In this document: positions 43,286 to 52,311 of the stretch, piece after piece
Layout: each line of letters begins with the position of its first letter
Position numbering within the stretch: the first letter of the stretch is position 1
Source: Paludisphaera soli
GTDB taxonomy: Bacteria > Planctomycetota > Planctomycetia > Isosphaerales > Isosphaeraceae
Assembly: GCF_011064595.1 (NCBI RefSeq)
Contig: NZ_JAALJI010000017.1
Coordinates: 62,001 to 126,000, forward strand
Length of the DNA: 64,000 nucleotides
Reading direction: 5' to 3'
Notes under the pieces: model-generated
Databases searched by the model: none
Seen by the model: the letters and a program-made list of their open reading frames with translations, nothing else
Told to the model about the DNA's origin: nothing
Program-made: the position numbers and the translations under genes

Positions 43286-44983
43286 TCAGGGCCTCTCGTC
43301 CAGCTTCTTCGACAACTCGCCGAGCTGGTGGCTGATGTGCTGGAGTTGACGCTTCAGCTCCCACATGGTCGGTTGCTTCGGGGCGTCGCGGCGGGTCGTG
43401 GCCTGGGGGAGTCGGGCGTGAGGGGCGGGGGAGTGGAGCGGGCTCGGAATCCGGGGGGTGGAAGGGGCGTCGTCGGGAGTCTCGCCGCCGCCGCCCTCGA
43501 TGCGCCGGGCGATGAGCCGGTCGCCGGGCTGGAGGCGATGGTTGACGGCGCCTTCCGAGCCTTTGAGGATCGCATCGACGTCGACGGTCTCCGTCTTCTC
43601 CTGGCCGGGCTCGGGCCGGTCGCGGACGAGCAGGACGTCGGCGTCGTCCGCCAGGCCGCCGGCCAGGACCACGGCGTCGAGGATGGTCTCGGAACCGGTG
43701 CAGTGGAAGCGATCCGGGTTCCGAAACGCGCCGATCAGGTAGTAGAACTGGCTGTTGTACGCCGTGACGTCCACGAACACCCTGTCGGTGTTCCCGGGAG
43801 CGATCGGGACGGGCTTGTCGGTTTTGGGATCAAATTCGACGAGCCCGAGGAGATCGTCGCTCAGGTATTTCATCAGGTGCCGGACGATCTTCTCCTTGAC
43901 CTCCGGGATCGTCAGGCCGGCGACGTGGACGTCGCCGTAGAAGCCCAGCGAGAGATTGCCGTCCGGGCGGACGAGGCGCTCGCCCGAGATCGGCCGGCCT
44001 GGCAGGGCCTCCAGCACCTCGACGAGGAGCAGGTCGGGCGGCTGGACGACGTAGGGGCGGAAGACCCGCGGCGGCGTCTGGCCGGCCTCTTCCGCCGCCG
44101 GGGCCGCCGCGACGGCGGGCTCCTCCGGGGGAGTCCCCGCGCGGCCCAGGCCGACGATCGCGATGAGGGCCAGCGCCGAGGCGGCGCCCGCTTGAGCAAG
44201 CTTGAACATGAACATCCTCCGGAGGACGTGTCGGGAAAGCTCGACGGCGCGGACGCCGACGAGGCCCAGGGCCGGGCGGCCCGCCAGGGTTTCGGCCGCC
44301 GCACTCGCCGCGCCTCGGACGAGCGCGACGGGGACGGCCGGCATGACGATCGATTCGGACTCGACCCCCTCGGGCGCGAGGCCCCGGCGCGCGAGGCGGC
44401 GGCGGAGCAGGTCGCGGGCGCGGGCGGAACGGCTGCGGACGGTGCCGAGCGGGCAGCCCAGCCGGGCGGCGGCCTGCTCGTGGGTCAGGCCCTCCCAGTA
44501 GCAGAGGACGACGACCTCGCGGTATCGCGACGGCAGCCGGCCGACCTCCTCGCGGACGGCGCGGTCGGCGTCGAGTTCGGGGGCGTCCGGGGCGACGACG
44601 GCCAGCACGCCTCGCGCCCGCTCGTGCTTCCGCCGCCGCGCCGCGTCCACTCGCGCCCGGGCCGCGACCCGAGTCGCGATCCCGTGCAGCCAGCCGCCGA
44701 CGGATTCCAGCCGGCGCGCCTCGCGGAGCCGGCGGGCCAGGACCAGGAACGTCGCCTGGAAGGCGTCGTCGGCGTCGGCCGCGTCGCCCAGCGTCCCGCG
44801 GCAGACGCGATGGACCATGGGCCCGTGGCGGTCGACGATCGCTTCGAAGAGCGCCTCGGCCTCCTCGCCCGTCGCCGCGCCGGCCCGACGCAGGAGTTCG
44901 CCGTCGGTCAGGCCGGCGAGCGTGCCCGACCGGAAGAGCGTCGTCATGTCCCGCAGCCGTCGCCCGGCCGAACCTTCCGCCAT
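43286..44983 (-). CDS. ECF sigma factor fused through a membrane segment to a Wza-like export domain
   Basis: 565 residues in one uninterrupted frame from the ATG at 44983, behind GGGAGG. Residues 45-113 are sigma region 2 ([34 protein letters not shown]), and 143-197 are region 4 ([40 protein letters not shown]). A membrane segment follows at 263-281, then an Ala/Pro linker. Next comes a polysaccharide export domain: [16 protein letters not shown] (311-326), [20 protein letters not shown] and an SLBB-like part (401-455). The C-terminal 25 residues look like a coiled coil. By topology the sigma part is cytoplasmic and the Wza part lies outside. No anti-sigma gene is adjacent. Confidence 0.88.
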   Translation of the reverse strand: MAEGSAGRRLRDMTTLFRSGTLAGLTDGELLRRAGAATGEEAEALFEAIVDRHGPMVHRVCRGTLGDAADADDAFQATFLVLARRLREARRLESVGGWLHGIATRVAARARVDAARRRKHERARGVLAVVAPDAPELDADRAVREEVGRLPSRYREVVVLCYWEGLTHEQAAARLGCPLGTVRSRSARARDLLRRRLARRGLAPEGVESESIVMPAVPVALVRGAASAAAETLAGRPALGLVGVRAVELSRHVLRRMFMFKLAQAGAASALALIAIVGLGRAGTPPEEPAVAAAPAAEEAGQTPPRVFRPYVVQPPDLLLVEVLEALPGRPISGERLVRPDGNLSLGFYGDVHVAGLTIPEVKEKIVRHLMKYLSDDLLGLVEFDPKTDKPVPIAPGNTDRVFVDVTAYNSQFYYLIGAFRNPDRFHCTGSETILDAVVLAGGLADDADVLLVRDRPEPGQEKTETVDVDAILKGSEGAVNHRLQPGDRLIARRIEGGGGETPDDAPSTPRIPSPLHSPAPHARLPQATTRRDAPKQPTMWELKRQLQHISHQLGELSKKLDERP

Positions 44984-45203
44984 GCCCGCCTCCCGTACGG
45001 CCTCGCGTCTCGCCCCTTTCCGCCGACCCCCATAGTGCCGCAAGGGGGGCCGGGCTATCCAGGAATCCCGGCGGTTTCGCGGGAATCCCCGGCCGGCCGA
45101 GGTCCCCCGGCCGGATTCGGCCCCTGCTGCCGGATCGCCGCGAGCGTTTTATACTGGGCGGGGGTGGCCGACGGGCGGCCGGAGAGGCTTATCGGGGGCG
45201 ATC

Positions 45204-46007
45204 ATGGCCGGGAAGAAGCGGGCGAAGCCGAAGCGACCTTTGCCGCCGAGCCAGCGGCGCGGGGTGCGGATCTACACGCTGAAAGTCACCCTGATCCGGG
45301 GCCCGATCTCCGACGAGTTCGATCGCGCCAACCCGGTCGTCTCGCGGACCCTCGCGATGCGCGGCGACCAGACCCTGGCCGACCTCCACTGGGCCGTCTT
45401 CGACGCCTTCGACCGCGACGACGAGCACATGTACGAGTTCCAGTTCGGCGAGCGGCCGATGGACCCTCGCGCCCGATGCTACGGGATGGCCGAGGACACC
45501 AGCCTGGAGCTCGACCATCGCTCCCGGCTGGCCGACCACGCCCGCCTCGACGACGTGGGCCTGATCGTCGGCCTGACCTTCTTCTACTGGTTCGACTTCG
45601 GCGACGACTGGTGGCACCGGATCCAGGTCGTCGCGATCGAGAACGCGCCCCCCGGGGGCGCCTACCCGCGCGAGGTCGGCCGGGTCGGCCCCAGCCCGCC
45701 GCAGTCCAGCTACGACGAGGACTCGGGCCGGGACGAGGACGACCCCGAAGGCGAGGAAGACCCGGACGACGAGCACGACGCCGGCCTGGACGACCTGGAC
45801 TTCGACGAGCTGGAAGCGCTCGCCGACGAGGATCTCCTGGAGGAGGCCGAATTCCTCAAGCAGAAGTTCCCCCAACTGTCCGAAGGGGACCTGATCGACT
45901 TCCTGAAGGAGGCCGAGGAATTCCTCAGGAAGGAAGCGCCGGAGCTGCTCGACGAGGTGGACGACGACGAGCCCCCGCCCGACTCGCGGAAGCCCGAGGC
46001 GACCTGA
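45204..46007 (+). CDS. Plasmid pRiA4b ORF-3 family protein
   Basis: 267 residues. The family pattern is clear: IYTLKVTLIRGPISDEFDRA, TLADLHWAVFDAFDRDDEHM, YEFQFGE and FFYWFDFGDDWWHRIQV. The C-terminal third is highly acidic (DEDSGRDEDDPEGEEDPDDE and similar) with a helical stretch, so it may be a variable tail. Members occur on plasmids and near insertion sequences such as IS1096, as well as chromosomally; their role is unknown. No transposase is nearby. A degraded SRPBCC gene follows directly. Confidence 0.9.
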   Translation: MAGKKRAKPKRPLPPSQRRGVRIYTLKVTLIRGPISDEFDRANPVVSRTLAMRGDQTLADLHWAVFDAFDRDDEHMYEFQFGERPMDPRARCYGMAEDTSLELDHRSRLADHARLDDVGLIVGLTFFYWFDFGDDWWHRIQVVAIENAPPGGAYPREVGRVGPSPPQSSYDEDSGRDEDDPEGEEDPDDEHDAGLDDLDFDELEALADEDLLEEAEFLKQKFPQLSEGDLIDFLKEAEEFLRKEAPELLDEVDDDEPPPDSRKPEAT

Positions 46008-46025
46008 CGATCAGGGGGGAGATCC

Positions 46026-46331
46026 CTGTTCCGCGACGCGATCGAGATCGCCGCCGAGCCGGACGCCCTGTTCGAGCTGACCCAGGATTACGCGAGGCTG
46101 CTCGACGGGGCCTCGCGGCCGGGGGTCGGCGTCCGGGCCTCGTGCGTGGCGCGCAACGGCCTGGGGATGGAGACGCGCCACGTCTCGTTCAACCCCCTCT
46201 CGGCCTGCGCCGTCGAGATGACGCGCGGGCCCTGGTTCCTGCGGAGCGTCGCCGGCTCCTGACGGGCCTGCTCCGCCTGGCGTTCACGCGCGACACCCGC
46301 CGCCTGCGGGCGCTGCAGCGGGCGGGCGAAT
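46026..46331 (+). pseudogene. Degraded SRPBCC-family gene
   Basis: Without a proper start codon, the frame from 46026 reads LFRDAIEIAAEPDALFELTQ, then DYARLLDGASRPGVGVRASC, then VARNGLGMETRHVSFNPLSA and VEMTRGPWFLRSVAGS, ending in TGA at 46260-46262. These match the start, middle and later part of polyketide-cyclase-like SRPBCC proteins. From memory, an intact relative has more residues between the YA and LLDG parts, and the second half continues in another frame (LTGLLRLAFTRDTRRLRALQ). An internal deletion and a frameshift are therefore likely. It lies in the shadow of the pRiA4b-type gene's transcript. Confidence 0.65.
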
Positions 46332-46460
46332 TTGATGGTTTTCGCCGATTTGCGGAGATTTCGCTTGGTCGTCGCCTCGTCCGGGGTTTCAATGCACTCC
46401 CGGATCGATCGGGGGGCGCGATCCGTCGGGCGTCGTCGGCGTTCGCCGGCGTCCGGGGCC

Positions 46461-46500
46461 GAAGGAGGTGAGATCGCTCCCCTCGTGGGGGTGGCCGATG
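46461..46500 (+). promoter_or_regulatory. Near-perfect Shine-Dalgarno sequence with a small hairpin before an ATG
   Basis: GAAGGAGGTGA (46461-46471) is an almost ideal ribosome site, but the ATG at 46498 is 27 bases away. CCCC (46480-46483) and GGGG (46487-46490) can pair across TCGT between them, which would bring the site and start closer. The GTG at 46468 lies inside the site and cannot be its own start. Confidence 0.5.
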
Positions 46501-47298
46501 CGGAGAGCCTCGCTTCGCGGGTTCGTGGCCCTGGCGGCCTGCCTGACCCTGGCGTCGGACCGGGCGGCGGCCGGCCCGGTGTCGTACAGCGTCCTCGTCA
46601 CGCTCGATTTCGAGTTCTCGCTGACGGCCGACCAGTCGGTCGAGATCGGTCCGCCGGTGGTCTTCGGGCTCCCGATCGTGATCGGCGACGCGGGGGGGGA
46701 TTTCAGCGACGCCGGGGTCCAGACCGATTTCCCGCTGGGGGAGGTCTTCGGGCCGGTGAACCCGCTCAGCGACGACGGGCGGTTCCGCATCCACCTGTTC
46801 GGCGGCGTCAGCGCCTTCGCCGATCCGCCGGGGTTCAGCTACGCCCTGTTCATCCAGGAGGTCGTCGGGTTCTTCACCTTCCGGAACTACTCGGAGAACG
46901 CCGCCGATATCACCTTGAACTGGAACGGCACGTACTCGCTGCTGGCGGACGGGGATTCTTCGAGCGCCTCGATCCTCGTCGAGGCGACGACGACCCCCGA
47001 CGGGGGCGATCCGACGGTCTTCAAGCTGATCGAGGACGGCCTGGTCAACGACGACTCCCGGCTCGTGAACGTGCCCCAGGACGGCACCAACGAGCTGATC
47101 GTCTCCCTGGCCGGGGCCTCTCGGGGCGCGAACGGCCTCACGCCGGCGGCCACGCAGTTGAAGCTGGAGGCCATCGCCACGGCATCGGCCCAGGTCGTCC
47201 CCGAGCCTTCGGCCTGGATCCCGGCGAGCCTGGCGACGCTCGCCGGCCTCGGCACCTGGCGCGCCCGGCGTCCATCTCGACGGTCCTCGGCCGCATGA
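46498..47298 (+). CDS. Exported PEP-CTERM protein
   Basis: 266 residues from the ATG at 46498, with a signal peptide (about residues 8-25, ending near RAAAG). The mature part is beta-rich: SYSVLVTLDFEFSLTADQSV, FRIHLFGGVSAFADPPGF and GTYSLLADGDSSSASILVEA. The C-terminus has the PEP-CTERM sorting signal VPEPSA, a hydrophobic run and a basic cluster (RARRPSRRSS). No enzymatic motif is visible. It is expected to be cut by an exosortase and exported to the surface. Confidence 0.85.
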   Translation: MRRASLRGFVALAACLTLASDRAAAGPVSYSVLVTLDFEFSLTADQSVEIGPPVVFGLPIVIGDAGGDFSDAGVQTDFPLGEVFGPVNPLSDDGRFRIHLFGGVSAFADPPGFSYALFIQEVVGFFTFRNYSENAADITLNWNGTYSLLADGDSSSASILVEATTTPDGGDPTVFKLIEDGLVNDDSRLVNVPQDGTNELIVSLAGASRGANGLTPAATQLKLEAIATASAQVVPEPSAWIPASLATLAGLGTWRARRPSRRSSAA

Positions 47299-47598
47299 TC
47301 GGCCTCCCGCTCCCTCCCCCCCACCCGCCGCGGGGCCGACGATGACCGGGTCGGCCTGTGCGGAATCTGCGGCGCGGCCTTCAACCCGGCCCCTTCCCCT
47401 GGCCGCCGCCCCGAACTCCCGGCCGGCCGGCCGTGTCCCTGTTCGGTCGGGGCCGCCGGTTCGGATCGGCCCGGGGTCGAATCCCCTTGCCGGCCCCCCT
47501 AGGATGAAAGAATACAAACGAGCCGGCCGGATCGGATCCGGGCCGGCGGGCGGGAACGGGACTTCATTCGGTCGGATCGCGACGAGAATAGAGGAGAG
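47299..47598. other. Intergenic gap of 300 bases upstream of the DMT transporter gene
   Basis: This contains short GC-rich palindromes and one more AT-rich segment near 47502-47520 (AGGATGAAAGAATACAAACG), which could hold the -10 region of the transporter's promoter. No gene or dispersed repeat is visible. Confidence 0.45.
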
Positions 47599-48729
47599 AT
47601 GACCACGTCAGCCTCGCGGGCGGAGCAGGGGAGCGGGACCGGGGGAGCCCGGCAAACGGGGGCCCTCACGGAGGATCGGGCGGGTCGCGAGGCTGGAGAG
47701 GCGACGGCGGCCGTCGCGCGCGAGCCGGCCTCGGCCCCCATTCCCGTCGTCCACGTCGCGAGGACGCCCGACGTCCGGGCCTACGTCTACCTGGGGATCA
47801 TGATCGTCCTGGGCTCCACGACCTCGCCGCTGGCCCAGGTGGCGGTCCGGCAGCTGCCGATCGGGCTGGTGCCGCTCCTGCGGTTCGGCTCGGCGGGGCT
47901 CTGCCTGCTGCCGTTCCTGGGGGGGATCGGGCCGGTCCGCGAGCTGATCCGGCGCGATTGGCGGCGGCTGGCCCTGGTGGCGGCCTGCTGCGTGCCGATC
48001 AACCAGTTCTTCTTCCTGACCGCCGCCAAGCTCGGCACCAACGCGCACGTCGGGCTCTTCTACGCCACGGTGCCCTTGATCGTCTGGCTGCTGGCCTGGA
48101 TGCTCGGCCATGAGGCGCTCGACCTGGGCCGGCTGGGGGGGATCCTCATCAGCATCGCCGGCGTCCTGGTCATCGGCCTGGGAAACATCCTCGGGGCCGA
48201 CGCCGCGCGGACGCCCGCCCAGGCGCACGACGTGATGATCGCCGACCTCTTGCTGATCGGCGCGGTGATCTCGTGGGGGGCTTACGTCACCCTCAGCCGG
48301 CCTCTGGTCGTCCGCCACGGGGCGCTTCCCACGCTGGCGGGGACGTTCCTGGTCGGCTGCCTGATGCAGGTCCCGATCTCGGTCCTGACGGCCCCGAGCT
48401 GGGGCCCGCAGCTCCGCGGGGCGTCGACCGCCGCCTGGATCTGCCTGGGCGTCCTGGCCCTGGTGATGACGCCGATCAACCTGGCCCTGCAGAACCTCTC
48501 CCTGAAGCGGCTCGACGCCAGCCAGGTCGCCGCGTTCAGCAACGTCGCCCCCGTGCTCACCGTGGTCTGGGGCGTCTGGCTGTTCGGCGAGACCCTCTCG
48601 ACGGCCCTGGTCGTCGGCGGCGTCCTGACCCTCGCCGGCGTCTGCTGGACCAGCCGGCCCGCCGGCAGGCGCGCCGCCCTGACCCAGATCCCCGCCCCCG
48701 CGCCCGCCGCCGCCTGCGCGGCGAATTGA
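47599..48729 (+). CDS. DMT-superfamily (EamA) transporter
   Basis: 376 residues from the ATG at 47599, behind GAGGAG. A ~55-residue hydrophilic N-terminus is followed by ten hydrophobic segments in two EamA repeats. The first includes STTSPLAQVAVRQLPIGLVP and NQFFFLTAAKLGTNAHVGLF. The second includes TPINLALQNLSLKRLDASQV and FSNVAPVLTVVWGVWLFGET. Such transporters export or import small metabolites. No cargo is indicated by its neighbours. Confidence 0.9.
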   Translation: MTTSASRAEQGSGTGGARQTGALTEDRAGREAGEATAAVAREPASAPIPVVHVARTPDVRAYVYLGIMIVLGSTTSPLAQVAVRQLPIGLVPLLRFGSAGLCLLPFLGGIGPVRELIRRDWRRLALVAACCVPINQFFFLTAAKLGTNAHVGLFYATVPLIVWLLAWMLGHEALDLGRLGGILISIAGVLVIGLGNILGADAARTPAQAHDVMIADLLLIGAVISWGAYVTLSRPLVVRHGALPTLAGTFLVGCLMQVPISVLTAPSWGPQLRGASTAAWICLGVLALVMTPINLALQNLSLKRLDASQVAAFSNVAPVLTVVWGVWLFGETLSTALVVGGVLTLAGVCWTSRPAGRRAALTQIPAPAPAAACAAN

Positions 48730-48736
48730 GGCCCGT

Positions 48737-48841
48737 CGGGTGCCACGGGTTCTCCGAACCCGTGGATCGGCGTCGGGCCGCTCCCGAGCCTTCGCCGAGA
48801 TCCCATGCCGGTCCACGGGTTCTCCGAACCCGTGGCACCCC
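48737..48841. repeat. Repeat family C, pair of palindromes between convergent genes
   Basis: Two copies, 48737-48765 and 48813-48841, each with the core CCACGGGTTCTCCGAACCCG. The first keeps the full left arm (GGGTGCC), the second the full right arm (GGCACCC). Together they form an inverted repeat around a ~47-base loop. This mirrors the element at 7112-7241, which also lies between convergent genes. Confidence 0.8.
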
Positions 48842-48941
48842 GGCCCGGCCCCGACGTCCCAGGGACGGCGGTGATCGGGGCAGCCTCGCGGCTCGCGAGG
48901 GCCGCCGCTTGAGCGGCCCTCCGGTCCTCTCCGCGAAAGCG

Positions 48942-49973
48942 TCAGGCCCGGGCCGGGGCCTTCTCGCCGGTCGCGGCCGCGATGAGCCGGTTGGCGGCGG
49001 CCGGGTCCTGGCGGCATTCCAGCAGGGCGGTGAGCATGATCGGGGCGACGATGGTGGCGTCGGACTCGATCACGAACATCGGGGTGTCTTCGGTCAGCTT
49101 GTCCCAGGTGATCTTCTCGTTCGGCGTCGCGCCCGAGTAGGACCCGTAGGACGTGGTCGAGTCGGAGATCTGGCAGAAGTAGGCCCAGGGCTTCACCGGC
49201 TCTTCCAGGTCGTACTTGATCGAGGGCACGACGCAGATGGGGAAGTCGCCGGCGATGCCGCCGCCGATCTGGAAGAAGCCGACGCCGGCCTCGCCCGAGG
49301 ACAGCTCGCGGTAGCGGTCGTAGAAGTCGGCCATGTACTCGATGCCCGACTTGGCGACCGACGCCTCGCACTCGCCCAGCTTGACGTGCGAGGCGAAGAT
49401 GTTGCCGAACGTCGAGTCCTCGTAGCCGGGGACGACGATCGGCAGCTTCGCGCGGGCGGCGGCCAGCAGCCAGCACTCCTCCGGGTCGCCCTCGTAGATG
49501 TCCTCGCCGATGGTGGTGACCAGGTCGTAGAAGTACTCGTGCCAGAACTTGCGCGTGCCGTTCCTGGCGGCGTCCTTCCACATCGGCACGATGAACTTCT
49601 CGACGGCGCGGAAGGCCTCGTCCTCGGGGATGCTCGTGTCGGTCACGCGCCGCATCCGGTCTTCGAGGATCTTGGTGTCGTCGGACTTCGAGAAGTAGCG
49701 GTACTCGGGGAAGTCCTTGTAGCTGTGGTGGGCGACCAGCCGGAAGAGGGACTCCTCCAGGTTGGCTCCGGTGACCGACAGCCCGTGGATCAGCCCCGCG
49801 CGGATGGCCGGGGCCAGGGTCACGCCGAGCTGGGCCGACGACATCGCGCCGGCGACCGCCCAGAACATCTTCCCGCCCGACTCGACGTGCCGCCAGTAGG
49901 CGAGCGTGGCGTCCCTGGTGGCGCGTGCGTTGAAGTTCTTGTAGTTCTTGAGGACGAATTCCAGCATCTTCAT
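48942..49973 (-). CDS. Deoxyhypusine-synthase-like protein (bacterial DHS family)
   Basis: 343 residues from the ATG at 49973 (MKMLEFVLKNYKNFNARATR). The DHS fold is shown by SSAQLGVTLAPAIRAGLIHG, TGANLEESLFRLVAHHSY, PIVVPGYEDSTFGNIFASHV and GVGFFQIGGGIAGDFPICVV. The catalytic Lys is expected in the last conserved block, where SGATPNEKITWDKLTED matches the eukaryotic VSWGK segment. Bacteria lack hypusinated eIF5A, and bacterial DHS-like enzymes are thought to make polyamines such as homospermidine; that is inference for this one. Confidence 0.87.
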   Translation of the reverse strand: MKMLEFVLKNYKNFNARATRDATLAYWRHVESGGKMFWAVAGAMSSAQLGVTLAPAIRAGLIHGLSVTGANLEESLFRLVAHHSYKDFPEYRYFSKSDDTKILEDRMRRVTDTSIPEDEAFRAVEKFIVPMWKDAARNGTRKFWHEYFYDLVTTIGEDIYEGDPEECWLLAAARAKLPIVVPGYEDSTFGNIFASHVKLGECEASVAKSGIEYMADFYDRYRELSSGEAGVGFFQIGGGIAGDFPICVVPSIKYDLEEPVKPWAYFCQISDSTTSYGSYSGATPNEKITWDKLTEDTPMFVIESDATIVAPIMLTALLECRQDPAAANRLIAAATGEKAPARA

Positions 49974-50370
49974 GGTCGGGCTCGGCTTGATACGGCGACG
50001 AACGACGGCGGCTCCCGCCGCGACCCTCGCACGGGAAAGGGATGAGGCGTCGGGCCGCGGGACGGCTCGACGTTCCAGCTTACCGAAAACCGCGTTTCGC
50101 GTAACCGTCATCGGCGACGACGGGAGGCCTCGGGCCGGCCTTCGGGGGCGAATGCGTGCTTGGCGGGCCGCGCGAGGTCCCGTCCGGGCGAAACCCGAGG
50201 CCGGTTCAAGCAGCGTCGTCGCGGGCGCCGATCTCAACGAGGCGGGATCACGCGGCTTGCGCCCGGGGCCCGACTGGCGTTGCCGGAAGTCTGCAAATCG
50301 GTTCAGATGCCGCGCGGGCCGAAGGATCGGCCGCTGCCGGGTCGCCGGACCCCACGGAGGAGGATCGCTC
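49974..50370. other. Intergenic gap of 397 bases between divergent genes
   Basis: Control region for the DHS-like gene (leftward) and the GT39 gene (rightward). A mildly AT-rich inverted stretch, ACCGAAAACCGCGTTTCGCG, lies near 50082-50101. The rightward gene has a strong ribosome site, GGAGGAGG. No gene or dispersed repeat is visible. Confidence 0.45.
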
Positions 50371-52110
50371 GTGTCGTCAGTCCCGCCCGCCGACGAGGCC
50401 GCACGCCCGGAAGGGGAAGTCGAAGCCCCGCGCCTTCGCGATCGGTCGATCGTCCGCGAGGCCCTCCTGATCGGGCTGCTCGCCCTGACGCTCAACCTCG
50501 TCGGCAACGGCCGGATCAGCCTGTGGGACCGCGACGAGCCCCGATACGCCGGCGCGACCCGCGAGATGCGCGCCAGCGGCGACTGGGTCCACCCCACGTT
50601 CAACGCCGAGCCCCGCTACCACAAGCCGATCCTCATCTACTGGCTGATGCTCGCCGGCACCGCGATCGGCGGCGACAACCCGTTCGGCGCGCGGCTGGTC
50701 TCGGCGGTGATGGGGACGGCCTCGGTGCTGCTGGCCTGGGGCTGGACCCGCCGCGTCCTGGGCGCGAGCGTCGGGCGGCTCGCCGGGTTCGTCCTGGCGA
50801 CGATGCCCTTGATGATGGCCGAGTCGAAGCTCTCGACCACCGACGCGACCCTCGCCTTCTTCTTCGTCGGCTGCCAGCTCTCGCTCTGGGAGCTGTGGAC
50901 GCGGCCCTCGAAGCGCGCCGCGGCGGCCTTCTGGGCCTTGCTAGGCCTGGCAGTGCTCACCAAGTCGCCCGCCGCGCCGGTGCTCCTGGTCGCGTCGGTC
51001 GGCCTCGGCTGGCTCTGCGGCGGGCCGAGCCCGTTCGTCTACGCCCGCCGGCTGCAATGGCGCTGGGGGCTGCCGCTGTTCCTGGCGATCGTCGTCCCCT
51101 GGAACGTCGCCATCCTGCTGCGGTCGCACGGCGAATACTTCAACGTGGCCGTGGGCTATCACATCGTCCAGCGCGCCACGCAGGGGCTGGAGGAGCACGG
51201 CGGGTTTCCCGGCTATTACGTCGCGCTGGGGATGGCGACCCTGCTGCCGTGGTCGGCCCTGATCCCGGCGGCCCTGGCGTCGGCCTGGGCGCGTCGCCGC
51301 GAGACTGCGACGGCCGGCTTCCTGATCGGCTGGGCGATCGGCCCGTTGATCCTGCTGGAATGCGTCCGGACGAAGCTGATCCACTACTACCTGCCGGCCG
51401 TCCCCGCGCTGGCGGTTTTGATCGCCTGGATGCTCGTGCGGGTCGGCGAGGGTTCGTTCGCCCTGGGCGCTCCCCGGCTCCTGCGGTTCGCCGGGCGGAT
51501 GATCGCCGTCGTGGCCGCCGTCGCGACGGTCGGCCTGGCGACGGCCGCCGTGGCGATCCTCCCCGGCCCGATGAAGGCCCCGGCCGGGACGATGGCGGCG
51601 ATCATCGCCGCGGGCGCGATCTACGGCTTGCGCGAGGCCGCTGCCGGCCGGCTCCGCAACGCGACGCGAGCCGCGATCGTGAGCACGGCCGCGATGGAGC
51701 TGGTCCTCGCCGGCTGGTGCCTGCCGGCCGCCGAGCCCTACCGCTCGTCGACCGTCGTCGGCCGCCGCCTGGCCGCCCTCGAAGCCGCGACTGGCGTCCC
51801 CCCCGCGCTCTGCACCTTCCGCCCGCCGAACGCGGTCTACTCCCTGGGCCACCCCGCCCCCCTGCTGCGGAGCCGCAAGGAGATCCTCGACCTCGCCGAC
51901 CGCTCCGGCTCCATCCTGATGCCGCTGACCCCCCTGGAACTGAAGATGCTCCGCGACGACCCCGCGTTCCAGGTCGACATCCAGGAGACCGTCGAGGGCC
52001 TCAGCATCGAGAAGGCCCGCAACGAGACGCTCCACCTCTCGGTCGTCCGCCCCGCCGCCGGGACCGGCCCCACGATCGCCGCGCCGGCCTCCGAAGCTGT
52101 GGTGCGGTGA
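50371..52110 (+). CDS. GT39-family (ArnT-like) membrane glycosyltransferase
   Basis: 579 residues from a GTG at 50371, seven bases behind GGAGGAGG. It has about ten to twelve membrane segments. The GT39/ArnT signature is the first loop: SLWDRDEPRYAGATREMRAS (about 49-68), with the catalytic acidic residue, then PTFNAEPRYHKPILIYWLML. Enzymes of this type transfer sugars from a lipid carrier to lipids or proteins outside the membrane. The C-terminal ~90 residues form a soluble domain. It stands alone on the plus strand. Confidence 0.88.
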   Translation: MSSVPPADEAARPEGEVEAPRLRDRSIVREALLIGLLALTLNLVGNGRISLWDRDEPRYAGATREMRASGDWVHPTFNAEPRYHKPILIYWLMLAGTAIGGDNPFGARLVSAVMGTASVLLAWGWTRRVLGASVGRLAGFVLATMPLMMAESKLSTTDATLAFFFVGCQLSLWELWTRPSKRAAAAFWALLGLAVLTKSPAAPVLLVASVGLGWLCGGPSPFVYARRLQWRWGLPLFLAIVVPWNVAILLRSHGEYFNVAVGYHIVQRATQGLEEHGGFPGYYVALGMATLLPWSALIPAALASAWARRRETATAGFLIGWAIGPLILLECVRTKLIHYYLPAVPALAVLIAWMLVRVGEGSFALGAPRLLRFAGRMIAVVAAVATVGLATAAVAILPGPMKAPAGTMAAIIAAGAIYGLREAAAGRLRNATRAAIVSTAAMELVLAGWCLPAAEPYRSSTVVGRRLAALEAATGVPPALCTFRPPNAVYSLGHPAPLLRSRKEILDLADRSGSILMPLTPLELKMLRDDPAFQVDIQETVEGLSIEKARNETLHLSVVRPAAGTGPTIAAPASEAVVR

Positions 52111-52311
52111 GGTTTCGTAGCCGTCGAGGGGTGGGTTCCCATGTTGCGGGACCTTTGCGTGCGGACTGATGAGGCGTGAGCCGGTGCCCGGCGAAGGGAG
52201 TCGTGCGACATTCGATCCGAATCGGGCCTTGGGGCCTCGTCTCCCGGACGAAAGCTCCAACCTCGGCCGGGAAGGCGTCCCGGACGGTGGAGGCGGGGGC
52301 ATCGCAAGGCC

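Noticed and set aside
43286-44983. Two genes (sigma factor and export protein) joined by an error
   Set aside because: The frame runs through without a stop, the linker includes a natural membrane segment, and no ribosome site or start codon suits a separate second gene.
46468-46497. GTG at 46468 as start of the PEP-CTERM gene
   Set aside because: It lies inside the ribosome site itself, so it cannot be used with it; the ATG at 46498 gives a clean signal peptide.
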